Shown piece by piece: positions 9,893 through 22,809 of a stretch of DNA of 64,000 bases. Position numbers and translations under genes: made by a program. Source of the stretch: DATCJA01 sp963814955. GTDB taxonomy: Bacteria > Acidobacteriota > Vicinamibacteria > Vicinamibacterales > UBA2999. Each line of letters opens with the position of its first letter. Position 1 is the first letter of the stretch. The notes under the pieces were generated by a model that did no database searches, was not told the origin of the DNA, and saw nothing but the letters and a program-made list of their open reading frames with translations. Location of the stretch: positions 124,001 to 188,000 of the forward strand of contig CAWFEX010000004.1 of NCBI GenBank assembly GCA_963814955.1, in the 5' to 3' direction.

Positions 9893-10707
9893 TGGCGCGC
9901 GCACGATTGATCCTGATCTTCAGCATCTTCGGATCGCTGACACCGTTGATGGCCGGTGAGGCGCGCGCCGCTGACCCGCGCCTGCTCCGCGTGGTACTGC
10001 TTCGCGTGGCCGATCGAATGTCGCTGGCGCTGGAAATGTCCGGCGAGCCGCAGAAAGCTGCATTGCGCGTGCTGTCGGCCCGGGCGCTCGAGATCGAGGC
10101 CGGCCCGGTCAGCGGGCTGTTCAGGGAAGAACAGATGGCGCCGGCCTCCAACGTGGCGTTCATCCGGCAGGTGTGGATTCAGAAGCACACGGCCGGCAAT
10201 CGAGCGTCGTTCGTGCGAGCTCGCGTCACGTTCGATGCACCGGGCGCCGGCAACGTCCGCGTCGTGGGTCGGACGGTCTATGTCGATTTCATGCCCGTGA
10301 CGACGTTCCGGCCCGAACTTCCGCGCGCGCCCCGTCTCGAACGCCCGCAGGTCCCGCCGCAACTTCAGCGGCCACCGAACGTGCAGGCACAGGCGGCGTC
10401 CGGTAGTTACGAACAAGCGGTTCGGCCGCTCCTGACGCGGCTGACCGAGATTGGACCGTTCCTGGCGTCGGCCGCGGCCACGCCGGCCGACGATGTGCTG
10501 TCGGCGGTGAGCGGGACGCTGGCGGAAGTCGAACAACCGCTTCGCGCCATGAACGTCCCGCAGGCTTCTCGTGCCGGTCACAACGTGCTGCTGTCCGCTG
10601 TCACAACCGCCAGCCGTGCGGTGGCGCGCGATTTCAGGGGCGACCGTGTCGTGGAGGCGCAGCGTGCGCTTGCCCTCCTCGACGCGGCCAAGAGCGAGAT
10701 TCGCTGA
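9889..10707 (+). CDS. Secreted AMIN-like protein at the end of the tad operon
   Basis: The start at ATG 9889 overlaps the previous stop. A signal peptide (LILIFSIFGSLTPLMAGEARA) is followed by about 110 residues rich in beta strands (VVLLRVADRMSLALEMSG, RASFVRARVTFDAPG, VRVVGRTVYVDFMPV). This resembles an AMIN domain, which anchors secretion and cell-wall proteins to the envelope. A proline-rich spacer and an alanine-rich helical C-terminus (to residue 272) follow. I do not recognise the full-length protein. Position suggests envelope anchoring of the pilus machine. The gene converges with the TPR gene 10 bases away. Confidence 0.6.
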   Translation: MMARARLILIFSIFGSLTPLMAGEARAADPRLLRVVLLRVADRMSLALEMSGEPQKAALRVLSARALEIEAGPVSGLFREEQMAPASNVAFIRQVWIQKHTAGNRASFVRARVTFDAPGAGNVRVVGRTVYVDFMPVTTFRPELPRAPRLERPQVPPQLQRPPNVQAQAASGSYEQAVRPLLTRLTEIGPFLASAAATPADDVLSAVSGTLAEVEQPLRAMNVPQASRAGHNVLLSAVTTASRAVARDFRGDRVVEAQRALALLDAAKSEIR

Positions 10708-10716
10708 AAATCAGCG

Positions 10717-11595
10717 CTACGCGCTTCGAGATTTCTGGGTCGTCGACGGGAGCCGGCGGAAAGGAACGACGCGCTTGCCGTCGGATTCGCCAGACTCCGC
10801 GGCTTCCATTTCGCGGAGCCTGACCATTGCCGGGACGTATTCCGGCTTCAGAAGGATGAACTTCTCCAAGGCCGCCAGGGCCTTCGGCCACTCTGACTGC
10901 GCTGCCCACGCATCAGCCACCATTTGCACGATCAGGAATCCCGCGTCGGGTTGACGCTGCGCCAGCTCTATGCCGACGCGTACCGCCTCGTCTCCAACGG
11001 ACATATCTCGCGCGATGGCCTGCTCCACGAGAATGATTCCTCGATCGAGCTTGCCACCCCGCAACTGGATCTCCGCGATCGCAAGCAGCAGCCGCGGGTC
11101 GCCTTCGGCCATTTCTTCCGTCAGGTATTTCGCGGCGCCGACTGCATCGCCGCGTGCCACGCACGCGAGCGCCTGCCGCGCCTGAGACCGGATGTCACGA
11201 GCGGCTGCGTTCCTGGGCTGGGTGGTGAGCCGCGACGGCGAGTCGCTCGAATGTTCGCCTGCGTGCGCAGCGCTGCCAAAGCCGAGTTGCGACTCGAGAT
11301 AGGCGAGCTCGAGCCGCTCCATGGACCTGCGAAGCTCCGTCGCGGCGGTCTTGTCGCCTCGCACGTCGCGCCAATTCGCGACTGCTTGCAGATATGCGAG
11401 CGCCTCGGCACAGCGGCCGTCACGAGCGGCGCCATCGGCAGCACTCACGAGTTGACCGGCGAGTGTTTCAGCCGCTGCGACATCGCCGGGCCGTTCACGT
11501 ATAAGCCTCTGGAACTCCGAAATCGCGAGTTCGGGGCGGCCGAGCGGACCGTCGGCCGGCGTTGCCTTCCGAAGGGGGTTCTGGTCGGGGGCCAT
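10717..11595 (-). CDS. TPR-like repeat protein of unknown function
   Basis: This 292-aa protein has no signal peptide. Helical repeat-like segments are visible: LGRPELAISEFQRLIRERPGD near the start, SQARQALACVARGDAVGAAK, and a clear TPR-like end AAQSEWPKALAALEKFILLKPEYVPA. A low-complexity linker (residues 105-135) separates the two halves. It is encoded opposite to the tad operon and may be a separate transcript. No enzyme motif is visible. Tetratricopeptide scaffolding is the only supportable statement. Confidence 0.6.
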   Translation of the reverse strand: MAPDQNPLRKATPADGPLGRPELAISEFQRLIRERPGDVAAAETLAGQLVSAADGAARDGRCAEALAYLQAVANWRDVRGDKTAATELRRSMERLELAYLESQLGFGSAAHAGEHSSDSPSRLTTQPRNAAARDIRSQARQALACVARGDAVGAAKYLTEEMAEGDPRLLLAIAEIQLRGGKLDRGIILVEQAIARDMSVGDEAVRVGIELAQRQPDAGFLIVQMVADAWAAQSEWPKALAALEKFILLKPEYVPAMVRLREMEAAESGESDGKRVVPFRRLPSTTQKSRSA

Positions 11596-11753
11596 GCGGA
11601 TCGAAATTCACGACGCAAACCGCGTTCCGGCTCGAATGAGGACACCGCCACGCCAATCGGTGAATTTCTGAGGAATTTCATTGCGTGTGGGGTCGGATTC
11701 CCGTCACGCACACGACGCCGGAATGACAGCGCGCACAAAAATCGCTGGTCCGA

Positions 11754-12431
11754 TTACGGATGTGGGCCTGGCAGTCCCGACGGCAGCAGCCAGATGCCGC
11801 CAACGATGATGGCCAGCAGCGCCGTTGCCGTCAGCAGCATCCGATGCGCGTCGTGCCTGCGGCGGGCGTGACCGGCTGCGTGAAAGACAACTGCGGCGAA
11901 GATGGTCATGGCGGCCACCGTGCCGGCGCCGAACGCCGCGATGTAAGTGACCGATTCGATGCGCGTCGGAAGAGCGAGAGCCGGAATCACGCCAAGGAAG
12001 TGCGAGCTGCCCGCAACGCCGTGCAAGACGCCCAGGCAGAATGACGCGTGTGAATGACCCATACGCCGGATCCATCGCGGTCCGGATTGCACGTGAAGAT
12101 GATCGTGCAGAACCGGGCCGTGAACGTGCAGCGCAGACTGCAAATGCATGCTGCGGCGGAGCGCCCACACGCCGACGACGATGAGAGCCGCGCCGACGAG
12201 TCGTTCGCTCCACCCGGAAATCACGTCGATCGGTGGCAGGGCGTCGCGGAGAAGCACGGTGAGCAGCGCGACGAGCACGACACCGGACGCGTGGCCGATA
12301 CCCCAGGTCCACCCTGCGATCCACCCGCGGCGGCGGCCGTCAGCCGCCAGCGGCGCCACGGCCGCCAGATGGTCTGGTCCCGCCAGGACGTGAAAGAAAC
12401 CGGCCAAGGCGCCGGAGATGGCGATAAGCAT
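11754..12431 (-). CDS. NicO/UreH-type transition-metal transporter
   Basis: A membrane protein of 225 aa with about six hydrophobic segments. The motif FFHVLAGPDHLAAVAPLA at residues 12-29 is the conserved HxxxGPDH-like signature of the nickel/cobalt exporter-permease superfamily (NicO, RcnA, UreH). A His-rich stretch (HLQSALHVHGPVLHDHLHVQ) in the middle is a common metal-binding loop. The final helices contain TVAAMTIFAAVVFHAAGHA. Metal specificity and direction cannot be read from the sequence. A repeat element lies directly upstream. Confidence 0.75.
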   Translation of the reverse strand: MLIAISGALAGFFHVLAGPDHLAAVAPLAADGRRRGWIAGWTWGIGHASGVVLVALLTVLLRDALPPIDVISGWSERLVGAALIVVGVWALRRSMHLQSALHVHGPVLHDHLHVQSGPRWIRRMGHSHASFCLGVLHGVAGSSHFLGVIPALALPTRIESVTYIAAFGAGTVAAMTIFAAVVFHAAGHARRRHDAHRMLLTATALLAIIVGGIWLLPSGLPGPHP

Positions 12432-12434
12432 GTA

Positions 12435-12534
12435 GTTGACGAATTGACGAATTGACGATTGACGGATTTACCAGTCCGCAGGACCTGCAATCCATTGTGT
12501 CACTGAAATCCGTCAATCCGTCAATTGCTCAATG
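12435..12534. repeat. Inverted tandem-word element, ATTGACG family
   Basis: The left arm (12435-12470) is tandem GAATTGACG-type words ending GACGGATTT. The right arm (12505-12534) reads as the reverse complement (GAAATCCGTCAATCCGTCAA). About 35 unique bases separate the arms. The element fills the gap between the SDR stop and the NicO start, both on the minus strand. It is clearly AT-richer than its surroundings. The same words recur at 48148-48184 and 62364-62440. Confidence 0.75.
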
Positions 12535-13302
12535 TTATTTCGGCGCCATCCGAATCGCTCCATCGAGCCGGATCACTTCGCCATTCAGCATTTCGTTTTC
12601 GAAAATGTGCCGAACGAGCGCTGCATACTCCGGAGGTCGTCCGAGTCTTGACGGAAAGGGAACCTGCTGCGCAAGCGACTGCCTCGCGGCTTCTGGAAGT
12701 CCGGCCATCAGTGGCGTATCGAAGGTCCCCGGGGCAACCGTCATCACGCGCACGCCGATCCGCGCGAACTCGCGGGCCAGCGGAAGCGTCAGCGATACGA
12801 TTCCACCCTTCGAGGCCGAATACGCCGCCTGCCCGATCTGTCCGTCGAATGCCGCAACGGACGCCGTCGTCACGATCACGCCGCGCTCGCCCGCCTCGGT
12901 GGGAGAGTTGTTCGCCATGGCCGCGGCCGCAAGCCGTACCGCGTTGAACGTTCCGATCAGATTCACGTTGATGACGCGTGAGAAATGTTCCAGCGGCTGT
13001 ACGCCCTCTTTCGGCAGGACGCGTTCGGCCACCGCAATTCCGGCGGCACAAACGAGGCCGTGTATGGCGCCGAAGGTTTCGAGTGCCATGTCGACCGCGT
13101 GCTGAATGTCACTGCCGCTGGTGACATCTGCCCTCACGTACAGCGCTTTGTTTCCGTGACGCGTGGCGGCGCCAATCCCTGCCTGTTCGTTGACGTCGAC
13201 GATGATTGCGCGCCCGCCGGCAGCGAGCACCATCTCGACGGTCGCGAGTCCCAGTCCTGATGCGCCGCCCGTCACCATGATGTTCCGTGCTTCCAAACGC
13301 AT
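12535..13302 (-). CDS. Short-chain dehydrogenase, 3-hydroxyacyl-CoA dehydrogenase type II-like
   Basis: A classical SDR of 255 aa. The NAD-binding TGGASGLG lies at residues 11-18, followed by the acidic VDVN that favours NAD(H). The catalytic set is visible: Ser in TTASVAAFDG and YSASKGG (Tyr-x3-Lys). The segments IHGLVCAAGIA, RVINVNLIGTFNAVRLAA and VAPGTFDTPLM resemble type 2 (HSD17B10-like) 3-hydroxyacyl-CoA dehydrogenases, which act on short-chain or 2-methyl-branched acyl-CoAs. The family is certain; the exact substrate is an inference from similarity. Confidence 0.8.
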   Translation of the reverse strand: MRLEARNIMVTGGASGLGLATVEMVLAAGGRAIIVDVNEQAGIGAATRHGNKALYVRADVTSGSDIQHAVDMALETFGAIHGLVCAAGIAVAERVLPKEGVQPLEHFSRVINVNLIGTFNAVRLAAAAMANNSPTEAGERGVIVTTASVAAFDGQIGQAAYSASKGGIVSLTLPLAREFARIGVRVMTVAPGTFDTPLMAGLPEAARQSLAQQVPFPSRLGRPPEYAALVRHIFENEMLNGEVIRLDGAIRMAPK

Positions 13303-13461
13303 GAGCTGATTCTACCGGTCCCTCAGGGGATGAATCACAACAATGCACCATCCGATCAGCTCGTCTCGGCTGTGCTGTCGAAAGCTGGTGCCGTTATTGC
13401 TCGAGCGGTCGTCATCCGTTTGGTGCGCTCCCCCCATTGCGCTACCTGGGAGGACAAAAAA

Positions 13462-13980
13462 ATGCGGATCTTTGTGTCAGCCATATTCGTCGCGTCGTCG
13501 ATTGCGATCGGCATTGCGCAGGGTGAGCCCGGTGCCCCTCAGGGCCAGCAGCCAGGGGCTCCACAGCCTGGCGCTCAGCAGCCAGCTACGCCTCGTGAGC
13601 AGCCCGCGCCGAAGCCGCAAACTACGCAGACGGCTCAGCCCGGCAAAATGACTATCGGTGGTTGTATTGAGAATGCTCCCGCGGCGGCGGCGGGAGGAGG
13701 CGCGCCTGCGGGTGGTGCTGCGTCAGCACAGGCGAAGTTCGTCCTTGCCAATGCGAAGCCCGTTGGCGCCGCGGGCGCCGCCGTGGGCACGGCGGGAACG
13801 ACCGCTACCCGATACCAGCTCGAGGGTGAAGATAAGATGATCTCGCCGCACGTGAATCATCAGGTTGAAATCACCGGTACCGTTGCTCCCGCGGCCGGGG
13901 GAGCCGCCGCTGGCGGCGCTGCAGCGGCCCCGATGTTCAAGGTCGAATCCGTGAAGATGCTCGCGGCCAAGTGCTCGTAG
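13462..13980 (+). CDS. Small secreted protein with proline/glutamine- and alanine/glycine-rich regions
   Basis: ATG 13462 follows GGGAGGA with 9 bases between. The product of 172 aa begins with a signal peptide ending near residue 20 (IAIGIAQG). It then has a Pro/Gln/Ala-rich stretch, a conserved-looking core (MTIGGCIENAP, KFVLANAKPVG, TRYQLEGEDKMISPHVNHQVEITGTV) interrupted by Ala/Gly-rich runs, and a terminal Cys. The core resembles a small secreted family frequent in Acidobacteriota. No function is known to me. A strong terminator lies about 75 bases downstream. Confidence 0.65.
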   Translation: MRIFVSAIFVASSIAIGIAQGEPGAPQGQQPGAPQPGAQQPATPREQPAPKPQTTQTAQPGKMTIGGCIENAPAAAAGGGAPAGGAASAQAKFVLANAKPVGAAGAAVGTAGTTATRYQLEGEDKMISPHVNHQVEITGTVAPAAGGAAAGGAAAAPMFKVESVKMLAAKCS

Positions 13981-14055
13981 CGTTTACTGTTCAGCAGTGC
14001 AATTCGCGCTGATTTGAACGCGTTCCATACAGCTACCACGACAGAGAGGAGCACA

Positions 14056-14091
14056 AAGAGCCCGACAGTTCGCGCGAACTGTCGGGCTCTT
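14056..14091. terminator. Perfect 17-bp hairpin, bidirectional terminator
   Basis: Positions 14056-14072 and 14075-14091 are perfect reverse complements (core GCCCGACAGTTCG / CGAACTGTCGGGC) with a 2-base centre. AAGA precedes the stem and TCTTCCTTT follows it, giving U-rich tails on both strands. It lies between the ends of the secreted-protein gene (+) and the radical SAM gene (-), so it most likely terminates both. Confidence 0.85.
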
Positions 14092-14126
14092 CCTTTCTCG
14101 ATGACGGAACGGAGCGAAGCGGCGAG

Positions 14127-16268
14127 CTAGACCGTGGGCTTGTGGACCACTTCGGCGACTTCCTGCTTCCTGCGGCTGCCGGACTTCGTGTCATCGCTTC
14201 CGGCGCCGCCTTGCGCCTGCCGTAACCCGCCGAGGCCCTGGATCTGGAGTGTCGGCTGTTCCTTGAGAACCTGCTGGCGATACAGCCGCTCCATCTCCTG
14301 GTGGTGTTTGAGCTCGTCCGGCGTCATCTGCTTTTTGCGCGCCTGCAGTTTTTCTTCGCGCGCGTTCTTGGCGATCCCGCGCTCGTCGAGATCGGTCTGG
14401 CGGCCCGCCGCGACAGCTTCGGCGTTCAGTACCAGTGAATGGTCGTTGCTGGCAAGAGGAACGTGCTTGTTGCCGGCAAAGATCTCATGACGCCCGTGCG
14501 CGTCGTACCACTTGGTGAGCGTCGCCGTCATATGCATCTTCTCGATGATGTTTCTCCAACCGATGCCGGTGTTGTACGCGCAGAATGAGATCTCGCCCTG
14601 TTGCGTGGCGTACGGGATGATGCACATCTCCGTGCGCCGGAAGTCGTAGTTGAACAAATCCTGAAACCACATGCCGGCGATGAACAGGAAGTTCCACCGG
14701 TCGGACCGCCGCTGCTCGATGTCCGCCCGCGTCCGTTCGCCTGTGACTTTGCCGTAGTTCTTGCCGGTGGCCCCGAACGTCTTGTCGAACTTCTTCATCA
14801 GGTCGGCAATCCGGAAATGCGTAGGCGCCTTGAACGGCTCGTAGTTGCGCATCAGCGCCAGCGCCATACCGGCAATCGACAGGAACTTGCCCCGAGCGGC
14901 GTCGTTGACCTTCGCTATGTCTTTGGCGAGCTGCTCGGCGTTGAGGAACGCCGTCACCGGCACTGCTTCCTTGGTTTCCTTGTCAATCATCACGGCCATC
15001 CCGATCCCGCAGTTCGGGTGGCAGCCGCACGTCAACTGGCCCCATTCGCGGTCCGGCCCATGGACGACGTCCGCCCAGTCCGTGAAGGTGGACATGAAGG
15101 AGATGGGGAACCAGTCGCGCGTCGGCACGCCGATGCCGGTCTGGTTCTTCACATCATGGGCGAGGTGAGACAGCGTGTAGCGCTGCGCCGCGCGCCGTTC
15201 CGGCGTCACCTCTTCGTCGCGGCCGGTAAAGGAGACCGGCTGGAAGGAGAGGAAGTTGATTCGCTTCGGATTGTCGAGCGCGAACTCGATGACGCGGCCG
15301 ACCTGCTCGTTGTTGACGCCGTTGACGATCGTAATCACGGGGACGATATCGACGCCGGCGTTGTAGAGGTTCTCGATCGCGCGGAGCTTCACATCGAAGA
15401 GGTTGCCGACGCGACGATGCGCATTCGCGGCATTGCCGATGCCGTCAAACTGCAGGTACGCGTAGCGCAGCCCGGCCTCGGCTGCCGCCTTGGCGAATTC
15501 GGGACTCTTCGCGAACTCGATGCCGTTGGTAGCTGCCTGAACGCTGTTGTAGCCCACCTTCCGTGCGTAGCGGACGGCATCCAGGAAGAAAGGCGACATT
15601 GTCGGCTCTCCGCCTGAGAACTGCACGGACATCTGGCGCCGCGGCTTGATGCTGATGGCGTTGTCGAGTACCTGTTTGATGTCTTCCCATGTCAGCTCAT
15701 GCACGAAGCCCACCTGGTTGGCGTCCATGAAACAGGGGTCGCACATCATGTTGCAGCGGTTCGTCAGATCGACCGTGAGCACCGAGCCACGACCGTGCAG
15801 AATCGTCGAGCTGCCGTGGTTGTGGAGCTTCTCATCGTTGTGTGCACGGATGTCGCGCCCGGGGAAGACCTCCTCCAGATGCTTGAAGAACGCTGTGTCG
15901 ATCGCCATCACATCTTCGAACCGCCCGTGAACCGGGCAGTCCTTGACCATGACGATCTTGCCGTCCTTCTCCAAAATCGTTGCTTTGATCTCGCCGACCT
16001 TCTCGTTGAGAAGAATGGAGACGTCCTTCTTGCCGTCGAGAATGTCCTGTCGTGCTTCGCGCACGCACGTGGGGCACAGGGAATCCGTCTGCCTCGGCCA
16101 GCCGAGCGGCGGCTTGGTTTTCTGGAACGACTTGAGAAGCGGCTTGTCCGACCAGCGAGGCGTGAACGAGGGGTTTTGGGCGATCTTGTTGGCGGCGGAA
16201 AAGACGTGCCAGATCCCATTGGCCCCTATGGACATTCCCTTTTCCACGTACTTCATCGGTGCATGCAT
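14127..16268 (-). CDS. Radical SAM protein of the Tes/MJ0619-like type (COG1964), candidate membrane-spanning lipid synthase
   Basis: A protein of 713 aa. Residues 172-179 hold CNMMCDPC, the C-x3-C-x2-C of radical SAM enzymes, followed by VQFSGGEPTMSP (SAM-binding GGE). Before it is a Cys-rich N-terminus with SLCPTC (C65, C68) and MVKDCPVHGRFEDV, as in the archaeal MJ0619/Tes family. Members of that family couple lipid tails to make tetraether lipids in archaea, and bacterial relatives have been linked to membrane-spanning diabolic acids. Further Cys residues (LTCGCHPNCGIGM) may bind a second cluster. It is longer than archaeal Tes, with a charged C-terminal tail. Family membership is fairly secure; lipid coupling is inference. 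Confidence 0.7.
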   Translation of the reverse strand: MHAPMKYVEKGMSIGANGIWHVFSAANKIAQNPSFTPRWSDKPLLKSFQKTKPPLGWPRQTDSLCPTCVREARQDILDGKKDVSILLNEKVGEIKATILEKDGKIVMVKDCPVHGRFEDVMAIDTAFFKHLEEVFPGRDIRAHNDEKLHNHGSSTILHGRGSVLTVDLTNRCNMMCDPCFMDANQVGFVHELTWEDIKQVLDNAISIKPRRQMSVQFSGGEPTMSPFFLDAVRYARKVGYNSVQAATNGIEFAKSPEFAKAAAEAGLRYAYLQFDGIGNAANAHRRVGNLFDVKLRAIENLYNAGVDIVPVITIVNGVNNEQVGRVIEFALDNPKRINFLSFQPVSFTGRDEEVTPERRAAQRYTLSHLAHDVKNQTGIGVPTRDWFPISFMSTFTDWADVVHGPDREWGQLTCGCHPNCGIGMAVMIDKETKEAVPVTAFLNAEQLAKDIAKVNDAARGKFLSIAGMALALMRNYEPFKAPTHFRIADLMKKFDKTFGATGKNYGKVTGERTRADIEQRRSDRWNFLFIAGMWFQDLFNYDFRRTEMCIIPYATQQGEISFCAYNTGIGWRNIIEKMHMTATLTKWYDAHGRHEIFAGNKHVPLASNDHSLVLNAEAVAAGRQTDLDERGIAKNAREEKLQARKKQMTPDELKHHQEMERLYRQQVLKEQPTLQIQGLGGLRQAQGGAGSDDTKSGSRRKQEVAEVVHKPTV

Positions 16269-16582
16269 CGATGCTCTCCTGGCGGTTGTCGCCTCAGGCA
16301 GGAGCCCGAGGCCTCGTTGATCCCGCCCATTTTAGGGGGCCAATCCATCAACCTTTGCCCATTTTTCAGCGGATTGGCACTGTGCGGGGGTGGGCGGGCG
16401 GAGCGCGCCATTGGGCGGCCCCGTGCGGCTGTGCTGATTCCGGACCTATGTTGACTCGCGCGGCCTACCCGTCAGACCGGCACTGCTGGTCGGATCTTCT
16501 GGATACATTCCGAAATAAGATTGAATAGCCAAGAACATTGTATTTTACTTATGGGTTCGTCGGATCGTATAAGAGTCCGACC
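16269..16582. other. 314-bp divergent gene-free region between the radical SAM gene and gltB
   Basis: I see no credible gene here. The half near the radical SAM gene is GC-rich. The half near gltB (16500-16560) is AT-rich and includes TTGAAT at 16521 and TATTTTACTT at 16541-16550, a possible but poorly spaced promoter. A small inverted repeat (GTCGGA / TCCGAC, 16559-16581) ends one base before the gltB ATG. Confidence 0.5.
16559..16581 (+). promoter_or_regulatory. Hairpin overlapping the gltB ribosome-binding region
   Basis: GTCGGA at 16559-16564 pairs with TCCGAC at 16576-16581, leaving an 11-base loop that carries the only weak ribosome-binding match (AAGAG, 16571-16575). The gltB ATG begins at 16583. 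The structure could affect translation. It may equally be chance, since the stem is only 6 bp. Confidence 0.35.
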
Positions 16583-21267
<4,685 letters not shown>

Positions 21268-21284
21268 GGGCTCGCGTTCGTAGT

Positions 21285-21302
21285 GTCCGGCTTTATCCGG
21301 AC
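21285..21302. repeat. Short palindrome between gltB and gltD
   Basis: GTCCGG (21285-21290) and CCGGAC (21297-21302) are separated by CTTTAT. The hairpin lies 10 bases before the gltD start, in a 44-base gap with no clear ribosome-binding site. It may tune the ratio of the two subunits, or be another copy of the small palindromes scattered in this genome. Confidence 0.45.
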
Positions 21303-21311
21303 TCGATATCC

Positions 21312-22760
21312 ATGGGAAAGATCACCGGGTTCATCGAAATCAAGCGGAAGAAACATCCGACGCGCGCTATCGAGGAGCGCGTCCGCGACTGGCGCGAAGT
21401 GTATCTGCCATCGGCAGCCTCCGACCTGCAGGCGCAGGGTGCGCGCTGCATGGATTGCGGGATTCCGTTCTGCCATCAGGGCTGCCCGCTTGGCAACCTC
21501 ATTCCGGATTGGAACGATCTCGTGTATCGCGACCGGTGGCGGACGGCAATCGACCGCCTGCACGCGACCAACAACTTTCCGGAGTTCACCGGACGGCTGT
21601 GTCCGGCGCCGTGCGAAGGGTCGTGCGTACTCGGCATCAATGACGACCCGGTGACGATCAAGGACATCGAGGTCGCGATCATCGATCGCGCGTACGACGA
21701 GGGGTGGGTGACGCCGTATCCTCCCGCCACGCGCACGTTCAAGAAGGTGGCCGTCGTCGGATCGGGCCCCGCCGGCCTGGCCGCGGCTGACCAGCTCAAT
21801 CGCGTCGGGCATTCCGTGACCGTGTTCGAGCGGTCGGATCGTATCGGCGGACTCCTGCGATACGGCATTCCTGAATTCAAGATGGAGAAGCGAGTACTCG
21901 ATCGTCGACTCGCGGTCATGGAAGCCGAAGGCGTGATCTTCCGCGCGGGTGTGGACGTCGGCCGGGACGTACCGGTCGGCCGCGTGCGCTCCGATTTCGA
22001 CGCGGTTCTCTTGACGGCCGGCGCAGGCCAGCCGCGGGACCTGCCAGTGCCGGGGCGTGAGCTGCGAGGTATCCACTACGCGATGGAATACCTGACGCTG
22101 CAGAACCGGCGGTGCGAGGGCGACTCCGTTCCGGATGACCAGTTCATCACGGCACACGGCAAGCACGTGATCATCATCGGCGGCGGGGACACGGGGGCCG
22201 ACTGTCTCGGGACGGTGCACCGGCAGGGCGCGAAGTCGGTGACACAACTCGAGCTTCTGGCGCGGCCGCCCGCCGAGCGCACACCGGATAATCCGTGGCC
22301 CCAGTGGCCGAACATCTTTCGGGTCTCGCCGGCGCACGAAGAGGGAGGGGAGCGGCTCTATTCCGTATCGACGCAGCGTTTCGCGGGCGACGAGCACGGG
22401 AGAGTGCGTGCGCTTCACGCCATCAAGGTCGAGCCGGTGCGCAAGGACGGACGCCTCCAGTTTGAGCCCGTCCGCGGCAGTGAGTTCGAGATTCCCGCGG
22501 ATCTCGTGCTGCTCGCCATGGGCTTTCTTGGTCCGGAGCGCGGTCCTCTGGTGAACGACTTCGGTCTCAAGATGACCGAGCGCGGCAACGTTTGGCGCGA
22601 TGAGCGGTGGATGACGAGTGTGCCCGGCGTGTTCACCGCGGGCGACATGCAGCGCGGCCAGTCGCTCATTGTGTGGGCGATTGCCGAGGGCCGCTCCGCT
22701 GCTCGAGGTGTGGATCAGTATCTGATGGGCGAGTCCAACCTTCCGGCGCCTCTCGCCTAG
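21312..22760 (+). CDS. gltD: Glutamate synthase small subunit
   Basis: The beta subunit passes electrons from NADPH through FAD and Fe-S clusters to GltB. The N-terminal cluster domain has CMDCGIPFCHQGCPLGNLIP and CPAPCEGSCVLGIN. The FAD motif VVGSGPAGLAAADQL lies near residue 150 and the second dinucleotide motif IIIGGGDTGADCLGT near residue 285. The C-terminal GVFTAGDMQRGQSLIVWAI closes the FAD site. The length of 482 aa is normal, and the gene directly follows gltB. Confidence 0.96.
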   Translation: MGKITGFIEIKRKKHPTRAIEERVRDWREVYLPSAASDLQAQGARCMDCGIPFCHQGCPLGNLIPDWNDLVYRDRWRTAIDRLHATNNFPEFTGRLCPAPCEGSCVLGINDDPVTIKDIEVAIIDRAYDEGWVTPYPPATRTFKKVAVVGSGPAGLAAADQLNRVGHSVTVFERSDRIGGLLRYGIPEFKMEKRVLDRRLAVMEAEGVIFRAGVDVGRDVPVGRVRSDFDAVLLTAGAGQPRDLPVPGRELRGIHYAMEYLTLQNRRCEGDSVPDDQFITAHGKHVIIIGGGDTGADCLGTVHRQGAKSVTQLELLARPPAERTPDNPWPQWPNIFRVSPAHEEGGERLYSVSTQRFAGDEHGRVRALHAIKVEPVRKDGRLQFEPVRGSEFEIPADLVLLAMGFLGPERGPLVNDFGLKMTERGNVWRDERWMTSVPGVFTAGDMQRGQSLIVWAIAEGRSAARGVDQYLMGESNLPAPLA

Positions 22761-22809
22761 CGGTTCCGCGGGCTGAAACCGCCACGACAGCGCCCGTTAT
22801 CATTCCACA

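Noticed and set aside
16521..16550. Sigma-70 promoter for gltB (TTGAAT and TATTTT)
   Set aside because: The spacing is 14 bases to TATTTT, too short. The alternative TTACTT is a weak -10. Kept only as a remark.
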